This document shows positions 13,152 to 17,226 of a DNA stretch of 17,226 nt, one piece after another. The notes beneath the pieces are model-generated. The model did no database searches. It had not been told where the DNA came from and saw only the letters and a program-made list of their open reading frames with translations. Origin of the DNA: JALYXS01 sp051003795. GTDB lineage: Bacteria; Acidobacteriota; Terriglobia; Bryobacterales; Bryobacteraceae. Each line of letters starts with the position of its first letter. The stretch's first letter is position 1. Made by a program: the position numbers and the translations under genes. The stretch lies in contig JBPCKZ010000111.1 in assembly GCA_051003795.1 (NCBI GenBank), positions 1 to 17,226 on the forward strand, given 5' to 3'.

Positions 13152-14546
13152 TTAGAACGAGCTCCGCCGTCCGCGAATTCTGCCCGACCGCGGCGTGAAG
13201 CCCTCGTAATGGCGCATGATCAACTGCGCTTCGATCTGATTCACCGTATCCATCGCCACGCCGACCACGATCAACAGCGACGTTCCGCCGAAGTAGAATT
13301 GCACGTTCAACCCTTCGAGCAGGAACCGCGGAAAATAACGATCGATGAAGTTGCCCATCACCGGCAAGTGCTGCAAGTGGATTCCCGAAATCATGATGTC
13401 CGGAATCAGGCACAGAATGCTCAGGTATAAGCCCCCGACCACGGTGATCTTGGTCAGGATATTGTTCATGTAATCGGCGGTATTGCGGCCCGGACGAATG
13501 CCCGGAATAAATCCGCCGTACTTGCGCATGTTGTCCGCCGCTTCGTTCGGGTTGAAGATGATCGAAACGTAAAAGAAGCAGAAGAAGATAATACCCACGA
13601 CGAATAGCAGCACGTAGAGCGGTTCGCCGTGCGCGATCGATCCCAACATGCCGCTCAACCACGGACTGTTCTTGACGAAGGGAAAGCCCGCCAAAGTCTG
13701 CGGAAACGCTAGAATCGACGAAGCGAAGATCACCGGAATCACGCCGCCCGCGTTGACCTTGAGCGGCATGTGCGTCGATTGGCCCCCCATAACCCGGCGT
13801 CCCACCACGCGTTTGGCGTACTGCACCGGAATGCGGCGCTCTCCCCGCTCCACCAGAACGATAAAAGCGACCACGGCGACCATCATCACCAGGATGAAAA
13901 TCAGCGTGAGCGGATTCCATTCGTGCGTGACGAATACGTTGTTATAGATGTTTCCAATGGCGCCCGGCAGCCCTACCACGATTCCCGTAAAGATGATCAG
14001 GGACATGCCGTTGCCGATTCCGCGCTCGCTGATCTGCTCGCCCAGCCACATGATGAACGCCGTGCCGGTGGTCAGCGAAAGAACCGTCAGCAGCGTGAAT
14101 CCAAAACCGGGATTGACGACGATATGCTCCATCGCCTGCAAGCCGGTGGCGATGGTCAAGGACTGAATCAACGCGAGACCGACGGTGAGATAGCGGGTCC
14201 ATTGAGTGATCTTACGGCGGCCTAACTCCCCTTCTTTTTGCAGTTTTTCGAGGGTGGGGATCACCACGGTGAGCAACTGCAGAATGATCGACGCCGTGAT
14301 GTATGGCATGATTCCCAGCGCGAAAATCGTGAGGCGGCGGATGTTACCGCCCGCAAACACGTCGAACAGCCCGAACATGCTGCTCGAATTGTGCGCGAAG
14401 AAAGCCTCCCATTGCCCGATGTTAATGCCGGGCGTGGGGATGAAGCTGCCCAGCCGGTACACGGCCAGCATGGCAAGGGTAAACAACACGCGCTTCCGCA
14501 GGTCCGGAATGCGGAACACGTTCGCAAACGCTTCGAAGAACTTCAC
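13152..14546 (-). CDS. secY: Preprotein translocase subunit SecY
   Basis: Channel-forming subunit of the Sec translocon in the inner membrane; it exports unfolded proteins with SecA and inserts membrane proteins with the ribosome. The 464-residue product shows ten hydrophobic segments. It has the plug-region sequence RLGSFIPTPGINIGQWEAFF, the ITASIILQLLTVVIPTLEKL segment of the second and third helices, the cytoplasmic loop RRIPVQYAKRVVG and the basic end GRIRGRRSSF. The start is GTG 14546 preceded by GAGGGG, 21 bp after rplO. The frame is intact and neighbours adk as usual. Secreted proteins of the island, such as the cytochrome and the hydrolase, would depend on it. Confidence 0.97.
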   Translation of the reverse strand: MKFFEAFANVFRIPDLRKRVLFTLAMLAVYRLGSFIPTPGINIGQWEAFFAHNSSSMFGLFDVFAGGNIRRLTIFALGIMPYITASIILQLLTVVIPTLEKLQKEGELGRRKITQWTRYLTVGLALIQSLTIATGLQAMEHIVVNPGFGFTLLTVLSLTTGTAFIMWLGEQISERGIGNGMSLIIFTGIVVGLPGAIGNIYNNVFVTHEWNPLTLIFILVMMVAVVAFIVLVERGERRIPVQYAKRVVGRRVMGGQSTHMPLKVNAGGVIPVIFASSILAFPQTLAGFPFVKNSPWLSGMLGSIAHGEPLYVLLFVVGIIFFCFFYVSIIFNPNEAADNMRKYGGFIPGIRPGRNTADYMNNILTKITVVGGLYLSILCLIPDIMISGIHLQHLPVMGNFIDRYFPRFLLEGLNVQFYFGGTSLLIVVGVAMDTVNQIEAQLIMRHYEGFTPRSGRIRGRRSSF

Positions 14547-14567
14547 AATCCCCTCGCTTGTTGGCTT

Positions 14568-15011
14568 TTAGGCCCCGATCAACTCCGCCGTCCCGCCCGC
14601 CGCTTCAATCTTCTCCCGCGCCGCCTTCGAGAACCGATGCGCCTGCACGCTCACCTTCCGCGTCAGCTCTCCCGTGCCCAAAATCTTCAACCCGTCGCCC
14701 AATTTCTTCACCACGCCCAACTCCATCAGACGATCCGCCGAAAACGCGTCGCCTTCCAGTTTTTCGAGCGTATTCAGGTTGACTACAGCATACTGCTTCT
14801 TGAAAATGTTCGTAAATCCGCGTTTGGGAAGACGCCGATGCAGCGGCATCTGTCCGCCCTCGAAACCCCGCATAATGCTATAGCCCGAAATGGAGCGCGC
14901 GCCTTTGGTGCCCTTGCCCGAGGTCTTCCCCGTGCCCGAGCCCATGCCGCGGCCAATGCGCTTCTTCTTGTGCTTTTGCCCTGCCGGAGGCTTCAGATTA
15001 CTAAGATTCAT
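14568..15011 (-). CDS. rplO: Large subunit ribosomal protein L15
   Basis: L15 (147 residues) is a late-assembling 50S protein with a long glycine- and lysine-rich N-terminal arm threading into 23S rRNA. The arm reads KPPAGQKHKKKRIGRGMGSG and GKTSGKGTKGARS, followed by GFEGGQMPLHRRLPKRGF and a globular C-terminal half ending AAGGTAELIGA. The ATG at 15011 directly abuts the TAA of rpmD with no intervening base. The gene is followed by secY after 21 bp. Confidence 0.97.
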   Translation of the reverse strand: MNLSNLKPPAGQKHKKKRIGRGMGSGTGKTSGKGTKGARSISGYSIMRGFEGGQMPLHRRLPKRGFTNIFKKQYAVVNLNTLEKLEGDAFSADRLMELGVVKKLGDGLKILGTGELTRKVSVQAHRFSKAAREKIEAAGGTAELIGA

Positions 15012-15200
15012 TTATTCCACCACCGCCAGTAAATGCGGGATTTTCTTGACCATGCCGCGAAAACACGCCGTGTCGGGCCGAACGACGATGTGATTGACCT
15101 TCTTGAGACCCAGGCTCCGCACGATCACCTTATGCTTCTCGGGCGTGCAGATCGGGCTGCGGATCAGCTTGATCTTAATCGTTCCTTGCGTCGATTCCAT
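15012..15200 (-). CDS. rpmD: Large subunit ribosomal protein L30
   Basis: L30 (62 residues) binds 23S rRNA near the 5S rRNA region. It reads IKIKLIRSPICTPEKHKVIV, then RSLGLKKVNHIVVRPD and the closing MVKKIPHLLAVVE, matching the small bacterial form. ATG at 15200, 4 bp after rpsE; its stop abuts the rplO start. The conserved Arg-Ser-Leu-Gly-Leu helix start is present. No oddities. Confidence 0.96.
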   Translation of the reverse strand: MESTQGTIKIKLIRSPICTPEKHKVIVRSLGLKKVNHIVVRPDTACFRGMVKKIPHLLAVVE

Positions 15201-15204
15201 TGGA

Positions 15205-15720
15205 TTAACCTAAGTTCTCGACCGTGATCCCGCGCATCTCGGCGACATGCTTGCGGTCGCGCAACTGTTCGAGCGCGTCGATAGTCGCCTTCACTACGTT
15301 GTGCGCGTTGTGCGTTCCGATCGATTTCGTCAGCACGTTCGGAATTCCGCAGGCTTGAATCACGGCTCGCACGGGGCCGCCGGCGATCACCCCGGTGCCT
15401 TCCGGCGCCGGCTTCAACAGCACCAGTCCACTGCCGAATTTCCCCAAAACCATGTGCGGAATCGTCGTCTCGAGCATATGAATCTTACGCAGATTCTTCT
15501 TGGCCGCCTCGATGCCTTTGCGAATGGCGGAAGGCACCTCCTTCGCCTTGCCCACGCCGAAACCCACCACCCGGGCGTTCGAATCGCCTACCACGATCAG
15601 GGCCGAAAAGCTCATATTTTTGCCGCCCTTGACCACCTTGGTCACGCGGTTGATCGAAACCACCTGCTCTTTCAAATTCAGCGACTGCGGATCGATTCGT
15701 TTTGGTGCCGGTATTGCCAT
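15205..15720 (-). CDS. rpsE: Small subunit ribosomal protein S5
   Basis: S5 (171 residues) lies at the back of the 30S subunit beside S4 and shapes decoding accuracy and mRNA entry. The N-terminal double-stranded-RNA-binding-like domain has VVSINRVTKVVKGGKNMSFS and VVGDSNARVVGFGVGKAKEV. The C-terminal domain has the LLKPAPEGTGVIAGGPVRAV segment and the GIPNVLTKSIGTHNAHNVVK motif. The loop GGKNMSFSA is where spectinomycin-resistance changes occur in other bacteria; the wording here looks ordinary. ATG 15720 shares a base with the rplR stop (TAATG). Confidence 0.97.
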   Translation of the reverse strand: MAIPAPKRIDPQSLNLKEQVVSINRVTKVVKGGKNMSFSALIVVGDSNARVVGFGVGKAKEVPSAIRKGIEAAKKNLRKIHMLETTIPHMVLGKFGSGLVLLKPAPEGTGVIAGGPVRAVIQACGIPNVLTKSIGTHNAHNVVKATIDALEQLRDRKHVAEMRGITVENLG

Positions 15721-16085
15721 TAGAACTCCAGTCCCGCTTCGCGCGCCGCGTCGGCCAGCGCCTTCACGCGGCCGTGATAAATGTATCCGCCGCGGTCGAA
15801 CACCACTTTTTGAATGCCCTTTTCCTTGGCCCGCTCGGCCACGGCCTTGCCGATTTCTTTCGCCGCCGCCAGGTTCCCGCCGGTTTTGCCGCCTTCCGAT
15901 TTCCCCGCCAAAGTCGAAGCCGAAACCAGCGTCTGCCCCTTCGTATCGTCGATCACCTGCGCGTAGATATGCGACACGCTGCGGAACACCGTCAACCGCG
16001 GCCGCTCCGGCGTCCCCCGCAGCTTCTTGCGAATGCGCACGTGGATGCGATTCCGAATCGTATTCTTCGAGGTCTTCTTAATCAT
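15720..16085 (-). CDS. rplR: Large subunit ribosomal protein L18
   Basis: L18 (121 residues) binds 5S rRNA and attaches it to the central protuberance of the 50S subunit. The basic N-terminus KNTIRNRIHVRIRKKLRGTP, the RPRLTVFRSVSHIYAQVIDD strand pair and the ending FDRGGYIYHGRVKALADAAR with GLEF are conserved. ATG 16085, 6 bp after rplF; its stop overlaps the rpsE start by one base. No oddities. Confidence 0.97.
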   Translation of the reverse strand: MIKKTSKNTIRNRIHVRIRKKLRGTPERPRLTVFRSVSHIYAQVIDDTKGQTLVSASTLAGKSEGGKTGGNLAAAKEIGKAVAERAKEKGIQKVVFDRGGYIYHGRVKALADAAREAGLEF

Positions 16086-16091
16086 GATGGC

Positions 16092-16628
16092 CTACTTGCT
16101 TCCCGCGCCGGTTTTCCCGACTTTCTTGCGCAACACTTCGCCGGTGTACCGGACACCCTTGTTTTTATACGGATCGGGCTTGCGCAGCGCCCGAATATTC
16201 GCCGCCACCTGGCCGACCGCCTGCTTGTCGTATCCGCTCAACACCAGATGCGTTTGTTTATCGATCTTGAGATCGACGCCCTCGGGGAGCAACAGTTCGA
16301 TCGGATGCGAATAACCGAGCGTAAAGCTGGCCACCCGCCCCTTCACGTCCGCCCGATACCCGATGCCGACGATATCCAGTTCGCGCGTGAACCCGGTGGA
16401 CACGCCCTGTACGGCGTTGGCGAGCAGCGCCCGCGTCAACCCATGCAGCGCGGCTTTATCTTCGCTATCCCGCACCAATTCGAGCGATCCGTCTTTCCGC
16501 TCGATGCGAATGCCTTCGGGGACCGGAACCGTCAGCTTGCCCTTCGGCCCCTGCACTTCGAGCGGCTCGCCCGAACTGATCTTCACGCCTTGCGGCAACG
16601 GGATCGGCTTTTTTCCGACTCTAGACAT
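16092..16628 (-). CDS. rplF: Large subunit ribosomal protein L6
   Basis: L6 (178 residues) sits near the factor-binding site at the base of the L7/L12 stalk. It consists of two related folds: residues about 1-80 (MSRVGKKPIPLPQGV, GPKGKLTVPVPEGI) and about 85-178, with the C-terminal signature LSGYDKQAVGQVAANIRALR followed by KPDPYKNKGVRYTGEVLRKK. ATG 16628, 6 bp after rpsH; followed by rplR after 6 bp. Length is as usual. Confidence 0.97.
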   Translation of the reverse strand: MSRVGKKPIPLPQGVKISSGEPLEVQGPKGKLTVPVPEGIRIERKDGSLELVRDSEDKAALHGLTRALLANAVQGVSTGFTRELDIVGIGYRADVKGRVASFTLGYSHPIELLLPEGVDLKIDKQTHLVLSGYDKQAVGQVAANIRALRKPDPYKNKGVRYTGEVLRKKVGKTGAGSK

Positions 16629-16634
16629 ATTCGT

Positions 16635-17030
16635 TTACCAGATGCGGCAGAGCAGCTCGCCGCCGATGCCTTCTTTGCGCGCGTGCCGACCGGTCATCAC
16701 GCCGTGTGGGGTCGTCAGGATATTGATCCCCAGGCCGCCCTGAACGCGCGGAATATCGTCCTGGCCCACGTACACGCGGCAGCCCGGCTTCGAGACGCGC
16801 TCGATGTGCGTAATCACCGGCAGCGTGTCGGTGCCGTATTTCAAATAGATCTTGATAACCTTCTTGACGCCCTCTTCGGCGACCTTGAAATTGGCGATGT
16901 AGCCCTCTTCCTTCAAGATGCGGGCGATCTCGGATTTCAGCTTCGATGCGGGAACGTCCACTTTGGGGTGCCGCGCCAGCATGGCGTTGCGCACCCGCGT
17001 CAACATATCCGCGATAGGATCGCTAGTCAT
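16635..17030 (-). CDS. rpsH: Small subunit ribosomal protein S8
   Basis: S8 (131 residues) binds the central domain of 16S rRNA; in enterobacteria it is the translational repressor of the spc operon. The opening DPIADMLTRVRNA, the mid-segment KLKSEIARILKEEGYI and the ending GLGINILTTPHGVMTGRHAR with GGELLCRIW are standard. ATG 17030, 25 bp after the rpsN stop. No S8-type repressor hairpin can be judged, because its usual site in rplE lies beyond the right edge. Confidence 0.97.
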   Translation of the reverse strand: MTSDPIADMLTRVRNAMLARHPKVDVPASKLKSEIARILKEEGYIANFKVAEEGVKKVIKIYLKYGTDTLPVITHIERVSKPGCRVYVGQDDIPRVQGGLGINILTTPHGVMTGRHARKEGIGGELLCRIW

Positions 17031-17055
17031 CGTTTATCGTTCTCCCCGCACTTCG

Positions 17056-17226
17056 TCACCAGCTCGCCTTCGTCACGCCCGGGATCTCGCCGTTCAAGGC
17101 GAGCTGGCGGAAGCACAGCCGGCACATATTGAACTTACGCAGATAGCCTCGCGGACGCCCGCAGCGCCAACACCGGTTCCGGTGCCTGCACTTGAACTTC
17201 GGCGTCTTCAGATCTTTTGCGATTTT
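17056..17226 (-). CDS. rpsN: Small subunit ribosomal protein S14, zinc (type Z) form, partial
   Basis: The last 56 residues are present, ending GEIPGVTKASW at TGA 17056-17058; about five N-terminal residues and the start lie beyond the right edge. S14 is in the 30S head. The zinc ribbon CWRCGRPRGYLRKFNMCRLC has all four cysteines, and the short length (about 61 residues expected) marks the zinc-dependent paralogue rather than the 100-residue zinc-free one. Position just before rpsH is canonical, with rplE expected next to the right. Also named rpsZ in some genomes. Confidence 0.95.
   Translation of the reverse strand, partial: KIAKDLKTPKFKCRHRNRCWRCGRPRGYLRKFNMCRLCFRQLALNGEIPGVTKASW

Noticed and set aside
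15702..17132. 476-codon plus-strand frame opposite the rpsH-rplR genes
   Set aside because: It spans several certain ribosomal genes on the other strand and shows no recognisable domain; a shadow of GC-rich codon use.

Overview
The window looks like the chromosome of a high-GC Gram-negative bacterium, most likely an Acidobacteriota of the Solibacter/Bryobacter kind. This is an inference from the style of the housekeeping proteins, the zinc-type S14, a HAF-repeat/PEP-CTERM-like secreted protein fragment and a large multiheme cytochrome. No rRNA, tRNA or CRISPR array was seen.

Layout. (1) Positions 1-384 hold the end of an unidentified reading frame that contains two tandem IS21-like end motifs, then unannotated sequence. 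(2) 385-3332 carries ligA (minus strand) and, diverging from it, a diacylglycerol kinase-family lipid kinase (plus strand). (3) 3350-8387 is an accessory island. It holds a nonaheme cytochrome, a secreted alpha/beta hydrolase and a two-helix membrane protein. The rest is broken genes: a serine-recombinase head, an outer-membrane MetA-like head, a lipoprotein head, a HAF-repeat protein head and a PIN-toxin tail. Short repeats lie between them. (4) 8371-17226 is the continuous spc-alpha ribosomal operon on the minus strand. In transcription order it reads rpsN(partial)-rpsH-rplF-rplR-rpsE-rpmD-rplO-secY-adk-map-infA-rpmJ-rpsM-rpsK-rpsD-rpoA-rplQ, with very tight spacing and several overlapping stop/start codons.

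The main observation is that the island is bracketed by a perfect 89-bp direct repeat of the 3' end of rplQ (3361-3449 and 8388-8476). The outer copy, beside the lipid kinase, still reads in frame into its own stop codon with a different C-terminal tail (EEER instead of GEGAT). The simplest reading is that rplQ and the lipid kinase gene were once convergent neighbours about 17 bp apart. About 5 kb of mobile DNA then entered inside the end of rplQ, leaving the old tail behind and giving the functional gene a new one. The recombinase fragment stops exactly at the inner edge of the outer repeat copy, which ties a site-specific recombination module to the event.

The ribosomal genes supply ribosome assembly, the Sec translocon, adenylate kinase, methionine aminopeptidase, IF-1 and RNA polymerase alpha. 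The cytochrome and hydrolase of the island would act outside the cytoplasm. I see no complete new defence or biosynthetic system here. The novelty lies in the architecture of the island, the altered end of rplQ and the short repeats placed after the island genes.
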